The notes under the pieces: model-generated
Told to the model about the DNA's origin: nothing
What the model saw: only the letters and a program-made list of their open reading frames with translations
Databases searched by the model: none
Assembly: GCF_900182665.1 (NCBI RefSeq)
Contig: NZ_FXTL01000010.1
Location: 1-64,000, forward strand
Reading direction: 5' to 3'
From: Propioniciclava tarda
Lineage (GTDB): Bacteria > Actinomycetota > Actinomycetes > Propionibacteriales > Propionibacteriaceae
Length of the DNA stretch: 64,000 nucleotides
In this document: positions 46,049 through 54,379 of the stretch, one piece after another
Position numbering within the stretch: position 1 is the first letter of the stretch
How the letters are laid out: each line of letters starts with the position of its first letter
Program-made: the position numbers and the translations under genes

Positions 46049-47446
46049 ATGTCAGACCAGCACGATCCCACCCTGCCCGACCACCTCGCCCCCTGGATCG
46101 CCAAGGGCCAAGAGCTAGCCGCCGCCGACGAGCGCGAGCGGGCCCGGATGCGGCAGATGCGTTTCGACACCATCGCCGTCCACGGCCTCTACTCCGCCGA
46201 GGCCGCGCTGGCGAACGGCGGCAGCGTCATCGAGCCGGCGTTCCTGAGCCCCGCCCAGCACTTCCCCGACAGCGACGCCCTCGAGGCCGCGCTCGGCTAC
46301 CTGATGCCCGCCTGGGGCTACACCCGCATCGCCAACCCGACGGTCGGCTACCTCGAAGAGACCCTCGCGCTGCTCGAGACCTACCAGACCGGACTCACCG
46401 CGTCCTGCGTCGTCACCGGCTCCGGCATGGCGGCCGTCGACATGGCCGTCAGCCCGTTCCTGGCCGTCGATCCGAGCCTGCCGCCGGCCAACGTCGTCGT
46501 GAGCGCCCGCTGCTACGGCGGCACCTTCCAGCTGTTCGCCGAGCGCTACGCCCGCGAGCGCGGCGTCGATGTGCGCTGGGTTCCCGATCCGCTCGATACC
46601 CACGCCTGGGCGGCCCGCATCGACGAGGGCACCCGCGTGGTCTACGGCGAGATGCCGTCCAACCCGTCGCTGTCGGTGTTCGACATCCCGGCCGTCGCGA
46701 AGCTCGCCCACGCCGCCGGCGTCCCGTTGATCGTCGACTCCACCGTCGCGACCCCGGCGCTGATGCGTCCGCTGGGCATGGGCGCCGACATCGTCATCCA
46801 CTCGGTCAGCAAGTCGATCGCGTCGTCGGGCCTGGCGATCGCCGGCGCGCTCATCGCGCGTCACGGCCTCACCAGCCGCTTCGGCACCGACGACATGCGG
46901 GCCGACTTCGCCATGCACGTCAAGCTGCTGCCGATGCGCGATCACGGACCCGCGATCAGCCCCTTCAACGCCCTCATGGCGCTCACCGATCTGCGGACGC
47001 TCCGCACCAAGATGGACGCCTGGAGCCGCAGTTCGCTGCGGATCGCCGAGTTCCTGGACGCCCACCCGGCCGTCACCCGCGTCCTCTACCCCGGCCTCCC
47101 CACGACGCCCGGGCACGATCTCGCGCAGGCGTCCATGTGGCTCGCCGATGGCGACGCGGACGGTCAGCCGGCGAATCGCTACGGCCACCTGCTCGCGTTC
47201 ACGGTCGGCGACGACCAAGCCGCCGCCCGCCGCGCCTTCGACGGCTTGACGATCGTCCGTCGCGCCACCGATCTCGGACGCGTCAAGAGCATCGCCACCA
47301 TTCCAGCGATCTCGACCCATCAGCAGCAGGGCGAGGCCGGACGCACCATCGCGAGCATCCCGCCCAACCTGATCCGGCTGTCCGTGGGCGGAGAGCACAC
47401 CGACGACCTGATCGAGGACCTCAACGCGGCCCTAGCGCGCGCCTGA
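46049..47446 (+). CDS. Cys/Met metabolism PLP-dependent enzyme (gamma-family)
   Basis: 465 aa. Fold-type I PLP enzyme of the cystathionine gamma-synthase / methionine gamma-lyase / O-acetylhomoserine sulfhydrylase family. YTRIANPTVGYLEETLALLE, SGMAAVDMAVSPF, LIVDSTVATPALMRPLGMGADIVIHSVSKSIAS carries the PLP Lys in SVSKS (the commoner motif is SxTKY). The C-terminal SVGGEHTDDLIEDLNAAL is family-typical. An N-terminal extension of about 35 residues is longer than usual. The reaction cannot be assigned. Its 3' end overlaps the convergent nuclease gene by 26 bp. Confidence 0.85.
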   Translation: MSDQHDPTLPDHLAPWIAKGQELAAADERERARMRQMRFDTIAVHGLYSAEAALANGGSVIEPAFLSPAQHFPDSDALEAALGYLMPAWGYTRIANPTVGYLEETLALLETYQTGLTASCVVTGSGMAAVDMAVSPFLAVDPSLPPANVVVSARCYGGTFQLFAERYARERGVDVRWVPDPLDTHAWAARIDEGTRVVYGEMPSNPSLSVFDIPAVAKLAHAAGVPLIVDSTVATPALMRPLGMGADIVIHSVSKSIASSGLAIAGALIARHGLTSRFGTDDMRADFAMHVKLLPMRDHGPAISPFNALMALTDLRTLRTKMDAWSRSSLRIAEFLDAHPAVTRVLYPGLPTTPGHDLAQASMWLADGDADGQPANRYGHLLAFTVGDDQAAARRAFDGLTIVRRATDLGRVKSIATIPAISTHQQQGEAGRTIASIPPNLIRLSVGGEHTDDLIEDLNAALARA

Positions 47447-48347
47447 GCGCGGCGGCCAGCTCCGCGTTGCGGGCGGCGAAGTCGCGCCACTGCGGCGGCG
47501 TCCGATGGAGTTTGGACGCCGCCGCGTCGGCGTCCACCGCGGTCACCGACCAGCGGTCGAGGCGTCCGTCGGACGCCGTCAGCGAGAACAGGACGCCGTC
47601 GCTCCAGCCGTGGACGGCGAGGTCAGCGGGCGTGCAGCCCGTCACGCGCTGCGGAGCGATCAGCCAGTCGAGAGCGGCCAGCTCGGCCTGAATCCTGGAC
47701 GCCGTCTCGAACGCCAGCCGCTCTGCCGCGGCCTCGCGCGCCTCGGTCAGCGCCGAGCGGACGCGAGCGGCGGCGTCCGAATCGCCCGACAGCAGCGACC
47801 GCAGGACGCCGCCGAACGCCTCGCGATCGCGAGGCGCCACCCCGCGCGCCTCGGCGAGCGATCGATCGGTGGCGTCCAGGTGGGTCCCGGTCAGGTGCAG
47901 CGGGCAGGCCCGCACCAGCCCCGACCAGGCCAGCTTGGCCGCGGTCGCGCCCAGGTAGGGGCCGAACGCGGGGGCGTCCGGCTCGGACCAGACCAGCACC
48001 AACCCCGGACGCCTCGGCCCGTCGTCCAGGACCAGCCAACACGGCACCTCCTGGCCACCGCGGGTGCGGTTCCAGCGCGGTAGCGAGCGTTCGAGCAGGT
48101 TGCGCTCCAGCCAGGACGCCTCGTGCAGCGACGCGCACACGACCGCCTCGACGCCCACGATCTGGCCCACCATGCGGCGCAGGTGCCGCCGTTCGCGCAG
48201 GTCGCCCCAATAGGAGCGCGTCCGCGAGCGCAGGTCGGTCGCCCGGCCCACATACAGGACACGCCCCGCGGCGTCCGTGAAGCGATAGACACCGGGCTCG
48301 GGCGGCAGCAGCCCGCAGGCAGTCCGAACCATCGACGTCACGGCCAC
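47421..48347 (-). CDS. GIY-YIG nuclease, UvrC N-terminal-like
   Basis: 308 aa. The GIY-YIG domain is at about residues 15-95 (PGVYRFTDAAGRVLYVGRATDLRSRTRSYWGD, with catalytic Tyr/Arg and Glu in HEASWLERNLLERS). A UVR-like helical pair follows (RLAFETASRIQAELAALDWL). The RNase H-like half of UvrC is missing, so the layout resembles E. coli Cho, which makes 3' incisions in UvrAB repair. The start is GTG at 48347, though the ATG five codons later is possible. It is divergent from hen1. Confidence 0.8.
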   Translation of the reverse strand: MAVTSMVRTACGLLPPEPGVYRFTDAAGRVLYVGRATDLRSRTRSYWGDLRERRHLRRMVGQIVGVEAVVCASLHEASWLERNLLERSLPRWNRTRGGQEVPCWLVLDDGPRRPGLVLVWSEPDAPAFGPYLGATAAKLAWSGLVRACPLHLTGTHLDATDRSLAEARGVAPRDREAFGGVLRSLLSGDSDAAARVRSALTEAREAAAERLAFETASRIQAELAALDWLIAPQRVTGCTPADLAVHGWSDGVLFSLTASDGRLDRWSVTAVDADAAASKLHRTPPQWRDFAARNAELAAALRRALGPR

Positions 48348-48377
48348 GAGTCAACCACCTGAATCGGGGACGGATCG

Positions 48378-48401
48378 GGCTCGATATCGGTATTTCGAGC
48401 C
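48378..48401. repeat. short inverted repeat near the GIY-YIG gene
   Basis: GGCTCGA (48378-48384) and TCGAGCC (48395-48401) are perfect inverted arms with a 10-bp spacer, 31 bp from the GIY-YIG start. Possible operator. Confidence 0.4.
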
Positions 48402-48426
48402 TCGTCACGACCGGGAGGCCACGACG

Positions 48427-48464
48427 GGTGCGCTTTTGATTGGTAGTCCAACCAAAAGCGCACC
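48427..48464. repeat. 38-bp near-perfect inverted repeat upstream of hen1
   Basis: Arms GGTGCGCTTTTGATTGG (48427-48443) and CCAACCAAAAGCGCACC (48448-48464) are complementary at 16 of 17 positions, with the loop TAGT. It lies 66 bp before the hen1 start, in the space shared with the divergent GIY-YIG gene. No gene reads into it, so it is more likely an operator or a regulatory hairpin in the hen1 leader than a terminator. Confidence 0.75.
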
Positions 48465-48529
48465 TATCACTTCGCGGCAGGAATCGTAGGCGCTCAACCG
48501 GCTGGCGAGGCCTGGGTCACAATGGACCG

Positions 48530-49939
48530 GTGCTGCTGACGATCACCCTCGCCCCCCACACGGACGCCTATCCGGCGTCCGACCTGGGCTTTCTGCTGCA
48601 CAAGCATCCCGACAGGGTGCAGACCATCGACGCCGGTAGCGGCACGGCGACCGTCTTCTACCCCGAGTCCTCCCCTGCGCGCGCGACGGCGGCGCTACTG
48701 CTGGAGGTCGATCCGATCGCGCTGGTCCGCGGCAAGAAGACTGGACCCGAGGCTTTCGCGCTCGGCCAGTACGTCAACGACCGCCCGTACGCCGCGAGCT
48801 CGCTGCTGGCCGTGGCGATCAAGCGCGCCTTCAGCACCGCGATGACCGGACGCTGCGACTCGCGGCCCGAGCTGGCGGCGTCCGAGCTGCCGCTGACGAT
48901 CCACGTCCCGGCCTGCCCGGCCCGCCGCGGCGGCGCGGACCTCGTCCGGCGCCTGTTCGAGCCCCTCGGCTGGCAGGTGGACGCCGTCGCGCCCCCGCTC
49001 GCAGCGGGCCTCGACTGGGGTCCGGCCCCGTACGTCGACCTCACCCTCACCGGACGCCTCCGCCTCGCCGACGCCCTCAGCCACCTCTACGTGCTGCTGC
49101 CCGTGCTGGACGACGCCAAGCACTACTGGGTCGGCGCCGACGAGGTCGACAAACTCGTTCGCCGCGCCGAAGGCTGGCTCGCCTCCCATCCGGAGCGGGG
49201 TCTGATCACCGACCGCTACCTGGCGCACCGCCGGTCCTTCGTCTCGGACGCCGTCGCCCGGCTGGCCGCGCTCGACGACGCGAGCGACGACGAGGCCGCG
49301 CCTGCGGCGTCCGGCTGCGTCGTCGACGAACCGACCGACCGGACGCCGCTGCGTCAGCAGCGACTGGACGCCGTGCTGGCCGTCCTGCGCGCGGTCGGCG
49401 CTCGCCGAGTCGCGGATCTGGGCTGCGGCGAGGGCCTCTACCTGCGGGCGCTGCTGGACGATCCCATGTTCACCGAGGTCCTGGGCATCGACGTGTCCGC
49501 TCGCGAACTCGACAAGGCCGAACGTCGGCTGGAGCGCCTCAGCGACAGCCAGCGGGCCCGGGTGACGCTGCGGCAAGGCTCGCTGACGTACACCGATCCG
49601 GCGCTGGCGGCCTTCGATGCCCTGCTGCTGATCGAGGTGATCGAGCACGTCGAGTCCGACCGGCTGGCCTCGCTGGAGGCGTCGGTCTTTGGGGTCCGAG
49701 CCGCGCACGTGGTCGTGACAACGCCGAACGCCGAATACAACGCGATCTACGGGCTCGCGTCCGGCCAACTGCGCCACGCCGACCATCGCTTCGAGTGGAC
49801 CCGCTCCGAGTTCGCCGACTGGGCTCACGGGGTCGCGGAGCGGCACGGTTACGCTGTCGAGTTCCGCGGCGTCGGCGAGGCCGACGACGACCTCGGGACG
49901 CCCACCCAGCTCGCCCTGTTCACGAGGGAGGCGTCATGA
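48530..49939 (+). CDS. hen1: bacterial Hen1 RNA 3'-terminal 2'-O-methyltransferase
   Basis: 469 aa. Bacterial Hen1 methylates the 2'-OH at a cleaved RNA 3' end before ligation by Pnkp, so that the same toxin cannot cut it again. The N-terminal half (1-240) is the Pnkp-ligase-activating region seen in bacterial Hen1. The C-terminal methyltransferase has DLGCGEG at 296-302, metal-site LIEVIEHVE and TTPNAEYN, hallmarks of the Hen1 family. The start is GTG at 48530; a CACAAT 6 nt before it might be a leaderless -10. The stop overlaps pnkp as ATGA. A long inverted repeat lies upstream. Confidence 0.95.
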   Translation: MLLTITLAPHTDAYPASDLGFLLHKHPDRVQTIDAGSGTATVFYPESSPARATAALLLEVDPIALVRGKKTGPEAFALGQYVNDRPYAASSLLAVAIKRAFSTAMTGRCDSRPELAASELPLTIHVPACPARRGGADLVRRLFEPLGWQVDAVAPPLAAGLDWGPAPYVDLTLTGRLRLADALSHLYVLLPVLDDAKHYWVGADEVDKLVRRAEGWLASHPERGLITDRYLAHRRSFVSDAVARLAALDDASDDEAAPAASGCVVDEPTDRTPLRQQRLDAVLAVLRAVGARRVADLGCGEGLYLRALLDDPMFTEVLGIDVSARELDKAERRLERLSDSQRARVTLRQGSLTYTDPALAAFDALLLIEVIEHVESDRLASLEASVFGVRAAHVVVTTPNAEYNAIYGLASGQLRHADHRFEWTRSEFADWAHGVAERHGYAVEFRGVGEADDDLGTPTQLALFTREAS

Positions 49940-52455
49940 CCCCGGTGCGTATTCCGGCGCTCAGCCTCGTCGTCCTGATCGGCGTCTCGGGGTCGGGCAA
50001 GACCACGTTCGCCCGCGAGAAGTTCGCCCCGTACGAGGCGATCAGCAGCGACGCCTGCCGCGCGCTCGTGAGCGGCGACGAGAACAGCCAGGAGGCGTCC
50101 GGTGACGCCTTCGACGTGTTGCACTACGTCGCCGGCAAGCGTCTCGACCGCGGCCTACTCACCGTCGTGGACGCCACCAATGTTGGCCGCGACTCGCGCG
50201 CCGCGCTGATCAAACTGGCCCGCGACCATGACGTGCTGCCGGTGGCGATCGTCCTGGACGCCGGCCTTGACGTGGCCATCGAGCGCAACCGGAACCGTCC
50301 GGATCGGCCCTTCGGCGACGGACCGATCCGGCGGCAGCAGGCGCAGTTGGCCAAGTCGATCAAGCACCTCGGCAAGGAAGGCTTCCGTCAGGTCCACATG
50401 CTGCGGGGTCCTGACGAGATCGCGGCGGCGTCCATCGTGCGCGAGCCGTTGCTCAACGACCGGCGCGACCTCGCTGGACCGTTCGACATCGTCGGTGACG
50501 TCCACGGCTGCCTGGCTGAGCTGCTCGACCTGCTCGCTCGCCTCGGCTACGCCGTCCAGCGCGACGACGAGGGGCGTCCGATTGACGTCTCCCATCCCGA
50601 CGGCCGGACGCTCGTGTTCGTCGGCGACCTCGTCGACCGCGGACCCGACATCGCCGGCGTCCTGCGGCTGGCGATCGGTGCGACGGCGTCCGGGCACGCG
50701 CTGGCCGTCCCGGGCAACCACGAGGCGAAGCTCATCCGGGCCCTCGACGGACACGACGTCAAGCGCACCCACGGCATGGCCGAGACCCTCGACCAACTGG
50801 CCGTCGAGACGCCCGAGTTTCGGGCGGCGGTCCGAGCTTGGTGCTACGGGCTGGTCAGCCACTTGGTCCTCGATGACGGACGCCTCGTCGTCGCCCACGC
50901 CGGCCTCAAGGAGGCCTACCACGGACGCGCCTCGGGACGCGTCCGGGCGTTCGCCCTCTACGGCGACACGACGGGTGAGACCGACGACTACGGGCTGCCG
51001 GTCCGTTACCCGTGGGCCGAGGACTACCGGGGCCGCGCGCTCGTCGCCTACGGCCACACCCCGACCCCGACGCTGGAGTGGGTCAACAACACGATCTGCC
51101 TCGACACCGGCTGCGTCTTCGGCGGACGCCTCTCGGCCCTGCGCTACCCCGAGCGTGAGACCGTCTCGGTGGACGCCGCGCGCGTCTACTTCGCGCCCGC
51201 GAAACCCTTGGTCGCGCCGGCCACGAGGGCCGTCGACGAGCTCCGAATCGACGACGTCAGCGGACGCCGCTCCATCGAGACGTCTGCGATGGGTCGGGTG
51301 ACCATCACAGCCGAGGACGCCGCCGGCGCGCTCGAAGTGATGAGCCGTTTCGCGCTGCACCCGCGGTTGGTGCCCTACCTGCCGCCCACCATGTCGCCGG
51401 TGGCCACCTCGCGCCGCGAGGGCTACCTGGAGCACCCGGACGAGGCGTTCGCCCAGTTCGCCGAGTGGGGCGTGCCGCGGGTGATCTGCGAAGAGAAGCA
51501 CATGGGCTCGCGGGCGGTCGTCTACCTACGCCCGGCCCGTCGACAGGCTCATGACCCCGGCGGCGCGGTCTACACGCGGACGGGCCGTTCCTTCTTCTCC
51601 CCCGCGGTCAGCGCCGAGTTGGTGACCAGAATCTCGGACGCCGTCTGCGCGGCCGGGCTGTTCGACGAGTTGGACACCGACTGGCTGCTCCTGGACGCCG
51701 AGTTGCTCCCCTGGTCGGTCAAGGCGACAGGACTGCTGCGCGAGCAGTACGCCCCCGTCGGCGCGGCGGCGCTGCTGGCACTGCCCCCGGCAGCCGACGC
51801 CCTGGCCGCCGCGGCGTCCAGGGGCCTGGACGTGAACGTCCTGGCGGCCCGCACCCAGCAGCGCCTGACGAACGCGCGCGCCTACGACGAGGCGTGGCGG
51901 CGCTACGTCTGGCCGACGGACGGGCTCGACGGCGTCCAGGTGGCACCGTTCCAGGTGCTGGCCGCCGAGGGACGCACCTTCGCCACCGTCGACCACGAGT
52001 GGCACCTGGGCGTGGCCGACCGACTGGTGCAGGTCAGCCCGGACCTGTTCCGTCCGACCCGGCGGACGATCGTCGCCGTGACCGACGACGCCAGCCGCGC
52101 CGACGGCGTCCAGTGGTGGGAAGCCCTCACCGAGGCAGGAGGCGAGGGCATGGTCGTAAAACCCCTAGCCAACCTCACCAAGCTGCCCCAGGGCGGTCTC
52201 GCGCAGCCCGGGCTCAAGGTGCGCGGACGCGAGTACCTGCGGATCATCTACGGCCCGGACTACACCCTTCCCGAGAACCTCGGACGCCTCCGCGACCGCA
52301 ACCTGTCGCGCAAGCGGTCGCTGGCGCTGCGGGAGTACGTGCTCGGGTTGGAGGCGCTCGACCGGCTGGTCGCGGGCGAGCCGCTGTGGCGCGTCCACGA
52401 GGCCGTCTTCGGGGTGCTGGCGTTGGAGTCCGAGCCGGTGGATCCCCGGCTATGA
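49936..52455 (+). CDS. pnkp: polynucleotide kinase-phosphatase-ligase Pnkp
   Basis: 839 aa, three catalytic modules as in Clostridium thermocellum Pnkp. The 5'-OH kinase has P-loop GVSGSGKTT at 16-24. The calcineurin-like 2',3' phosphatase has GDVHG at 187-191, GDLVDRGPD and GNHE. The C-terminal ligase/adenylyltransferase has motif I EEKHMGSR with Lys521, and further nucleotidyltransferase motifs including GEGMVVKP and GLKVRGREYLRI. The protein heals and, with Hen1, seals broken RNAs such as tRNAs cut by ribotoxins. It is coupled at both ends by ATGA overlaps, to hen1 and to the NIPSNAP-like gene. Confidence 0.96.
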   Translation: MTPVRIPALSLVVLIGVSGSGKTTFAREKFAPYEAISSDACRALVSGDENSQEASGDAFDVLHYVAGKRLDRGLLTVVDATNVGRDSRAALIKLARDHDVLPVAIVLDAGLDVAIERNRNRPDRPFGDGPIRRQQAQLAKSIKHLGKEGFRQVHMLRGPDEIAAASIVREPLLNDRRDLAGPFDIVGDVHGCLAELLDLLARLGYAVQRDDEGRPIDVSHPDGRTLVFVGDLVDRGPDIAGVLRLAIGATASGHALAVPGNHEAKLIRALDGHDVKRTHGMAETLDQLAVETPEFRAAVRAWCYGLVSHLVLDDGRLVVAHAGLKEAYHGRASGRVRAFALYGDTTGETDDYGLPVRYPWAEDYRGRALVAYGHTPTPTLEWVNNTICLDTGCVFGGRLSALRYPERETVSVDAARVYFAPAKPLVAPATRAVDELRIDDVSGRRSIETSAMGRVTITAEDAAGALEVMSRFALHPRLVPYLPPTMSPVATSRREGYLEHPDEAFAQFAEWGVPRVICEEKHMGSRAVVYLRPARRQAHDPGGAVYTRTGRSFFSPAVSAELVTRISDAVCAAGLFDELDTDWLLLDAELLPWSVKATGLLREQYAPVGAAALLALPPAADALAAAASRGLDVNVLAARTQQRLTNARAYDEAWRRYVWPTDGLDGVQVAPFQVLAAEGRTFATVDHEWHLGVADRLVQVSPDLFRPTRRTIVAVTDDASRADGVQWWEALTEAGGEGMVVKPLANLTKLPQGGLAQPGLKVRGREYLRIIYGPDYTLPENLGRLRDRNLSRKRSLALREYVLGLEALDRLVAGEPLWRVHEAVFGVLALESEPVDPRL

Positions 52456-53078
52456 CGACCTGGCTGCACCGCTTCACCGTCAAGCCGCACCATCTGGACG
52501 CCTACCTCCCCCTGTGGCGGCGCGAGGTCACGCTGCGGCGGGCCTGCGGCTTCACCGTGCATCGCGCCTTCGTCGAGACGGACGCCGAGCCCAAGTTCAC
52601 CTGGCTGTACTCGCATCCGGACGCCGATGCCCCGGCCCTGGTCGCGGCCGAGGCGGAGGCGTCCGTGCTGGCCGACGCGGCCCGGCCGCACGTGTTCGGC
52701 AATGTGGTGGTGCGCCCGGTCGACGTGGAGGTGCTGACGTCCGCGACGCCGGAGTCGATGGACGGCCGGATCGCGATCATGCGCCGCTACGACCTGACCG
52801 GCGACTGGGACGGCTTCTTGGAGGTGTGGCGCCGGATCGTCGGCGTCCGGGAGCGACACGGATTCACCTGCCTGTTCGCAGTGGCGGATCGACCTCACGA
52901 CCTGTTCACGTGGGCGTTCGACTTCGCCGGAGAGTGGGCGGACTTCCCCGCGGCCCAGCGCGGCTACTACGCCGATCCAGACCGCGTGGCTTTGCGCTCG
53001 GTGTTCGATCACATGGCCGACTACTCGATCCACCCCGCCCGGCAGCTAGTCATCGACGAGGAGCCGGCCAACAACTGA
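52452..53078 (+). CDS. two-domain NIPSNAP-like protein coupled to Hen1-Pnkp
   Basis: 208 aa. It appears to hold two tandem ferredoxin-like (dimeric alpha/beta barrel, NIPSNAP-type) domains. Residues 1-100 open with TTWLHRFTVKPHHLDAYLPLW and the second from about 110 with IMRRYDLTGDWDGFLEVWRRI; each has the RxxYxLxxGxxxxFLxxW pattern, then a (R/E)xxGFT strand. In the second, YYADPDRVALRSVFDHM fits NIPSNAP well. No catalytic motif can be assigned. The ATG overlaps the pnkp stop (ATGA), so it is made together with the RNA-repair enzymes. Its role in that system is unknown. Confidence 0.65.
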   Translation: MTTWLHRFTVKPHHLDAYLPLWRREVTLRRACGFTVHRAFVETDAEPKFTWLYSHPDADAPALVAAEAEASVLADAARPHVFGNVVVRPVDVEVLTSATPESMDGRIAIMRRYDLTGDWDGFLEVWRRIVGVRERHGFTCLFAVADRPHDLFTWAFDFAGEWADFPAAQRGYYADPDRVALRSVFDHMADYSIHPARQLVIDEEPANN

Positions 53079-53107
53079 CTGTCTGGTGCTCATGGGAGAG
53101 TAGTTCC

Positions 53108-53980
53108 GTGCGCATTGCCACCTGGAACGTGAACTCGATCCGTCCCCGACTGCCCCGGTTCGTGCCGTGGCTGGAGCAGCGACGGCCCGACGTCGTCTGC
53201 TTGCAAGAGACCAAGGTCTCGGACGCCGCCTTTGTCGAGTTGCTCGGCGACGACCTCGCGCGACTGGGCTACCAAGTCGCCCACCACGGCCAGGGGCAGT
53301 GGAACGGTGTGGCGGTGTTGTCGCGGGTGGGCCTGGAGGCTCCGTCCGCGGGCCTCGTGGGCGACCCGGGCTTCCCTGATCCGGGCACGCTGGAGGCTCG
53401 TGCGGTGAGCGCGACGTGCGGGGGCGTCCGGGTGACGTCGGTCTACGTGCCGAACGGGCGGACGGTGGGCGATCCGCACTACCACTACAAGTTGGCCTGG
53501 CTCGCTGCGCTGCGGACGGCGGCCGCGGACTGGCCAGGCGACCAAGTGATCTGCGGCGACTACAACATCGCGCCGACTGACGCCGACGTGTTCGACCCGG
53601 CCGCCTACGCGACCGAGACCCACGTGACGCCGCCCGAGCGGGCCGCGCTGGCGGCGCTGCAGTCGATCGGGCTGCGCGACGTCGTGCGCGAGCGCTGGCC
53701 GGACGATCGGGTGTTCTCCTACTGGGACTACCGCGCCGGCATGTTCCACATGAACCTCGGCATGCGGATCGACCTGATCCTGGCGTCCGGCGCGGTCGCG
53801 GATCGGCGCGCTGCGGCCTGGATCGATCGCGAGGCCCGCAAGGGCACGGGCCCGTCCGATCATGCACCGGTGATCCTCGACCTGGACGAGGCGCCCGACG
53901 GCGACATCGGTCCGATGGTGCCGCCGCCGTCCAATCCGTCGTCCGGGCGCGGACGCCGGCTGCCGCAGGCGAAGGGCTAG
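53108..53980 (+). CDS. xth: exodeoxyribonuclease III (AP endonuclease)
   Basis: 290 aa. RIATWNVNSIRPRLPRF, LQETKVSD (metal-binding Glu), YVPNGRTVGDPHYHYK, CGDYNIAPTDADV (Asp/Asn) and the terminal SDHAPV (catalytic Asp-His) are in exact Xth order. It cleaves abasic sites in DNA. The GTG at 53108 has GGGAG 10-14 nt upstream and lies 29 bp after the NIPSNAP-like gene, so it may be in the hen1-pnkp operon or merely a neighbour. The last 30 residues (Pro/Gly/Ser-rich) are outside the family fold. Confidence 0.94.
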   Translation: MRIATWNVNSIRPRLPRFVPWLEQRRPDVVCLQETKVSDAAFVELLGDDLARLGYQVAHHGQGQWNGVAVLSRVGLEAPSAGLVGDPGFPDPGTLEARAVSATCGGVRVTSVYVPNGRTVGDPHYHYKLAWLAALRTAAADWPGDQVICGDYNIAPTDADVFDPAAYATETHVTPPERAALAALQSIGLRDVVRERWPDDRVFSYWDYRAGMFHMNLGMRIDLILASGAVADRRAAAWIDREARKGTGPSDHAPVILDLDEAPDGDIGPMVPPPSNPSSGRGRRLPQAKG

Positions 53981-54228
53981 CTCCAGGCGCCCATGGCGCC
54001 GGTGAACTGGGCGGCGATGATCGCGACGACGCCGTCCACGTCGACGGTGCCATCCGGCCCACCACAAGCATGGGGCGGCTTGTGGCTGTGGGGCGGCGCT
54101 GAAGCTTCATGAGTGGGCTGGCTGGCGCAGTGGTCGACGTTGCCATTCTTGGGCGGACGCGGTCATCGAGACAGCGCTCGTCCAGTTGGGTTCCGGTGCT
54201 GCAGGAACCAATCGAAGAGCTCGCGCTA
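53977..54228. other. intergenic region with a possible gene remnant
   Basis: With the TerC leader, about 400 bp carry no full gene. On the minus strand, 53977-54066 reads DGTVDVDGVVAIIAAQFTG, then AMGAWS and a TAG stop. It looks like the C-terminal end of a protein whose upstream part is lost: upstream codons turn into low-complexity sequence with no start. The TAG shares a CTAG with the xth stop. The family is not recognised. Confidence 0.3.
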
Positions 54229-54258
54229 GTTGACGCGTCAACGTTCGTCTGTCAAGAT
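54229..54258 (+). promoter_or_regulatory. terC promoter with palindromic -35 region
   Basis: TTGACG (54230-54235), 17 bp, CAAGAT (54253-54258). The -35 lies in a perfect 14-bp palindrome, GTTGACGCGTCAAC (54229-54242), a possible operator. Predicted transcription start near 54265, just before the riboswitch. Confidence 0.55.
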
Positions 54259-54267
54259 TTTGCCCCA

Positions 54268-54356
54268 CGAGGGGAGTACTTCTCAAAGTCGACGCCGGTC
54301 ATGGCGCGGGGCCCACGCTCCGCCCGGCGCGCGCCCGCAGGGTGAAGGAGACCTCG
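54268..54356 (+). promoter_or_regulatory. yybP-ykoY manganese riboswitch
   Basis: The conserved core GGGGAGTA (54271-54278) and the distal strand GGGTGAAGGAGACC (54340-54353) are the two signature segments of the yybP-ykoY family. Closing helix P1 pairs CGAGG (54268-54272) with CCTCG (54352-54356). The intervening GC-rich arms can fold as a hairpin. Position between a promoter and a TerC-family gene is the classic setting for this Mn2+ sensor. Confidence 0.85.
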
Positions 54357-54374
54357 CAAGCACAAGCTGCGAGG
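54352..54374 (+). promoter_or_regulatory. SD-sequestering hairpin alternative to riboswitch P1
   Basis: CCTCGCA (54352-54358) can pair perfectly with TGCGAGG (54368-54374). The latter contains the ribosome binding site GAGG, 5 nt before the terC ATG. The 5' arm of this hairpin is also the 3' strand of P1, so the two folds exclude each other. Confidence 0.7.
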
Positions 54375-54379
54375 ACCCG

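Noticed and set aside
48427-48464. intrinsic terminator
   Set aside because: Both neighbouring genes are transcribed away from this point, so nothing would need to be terminated here.
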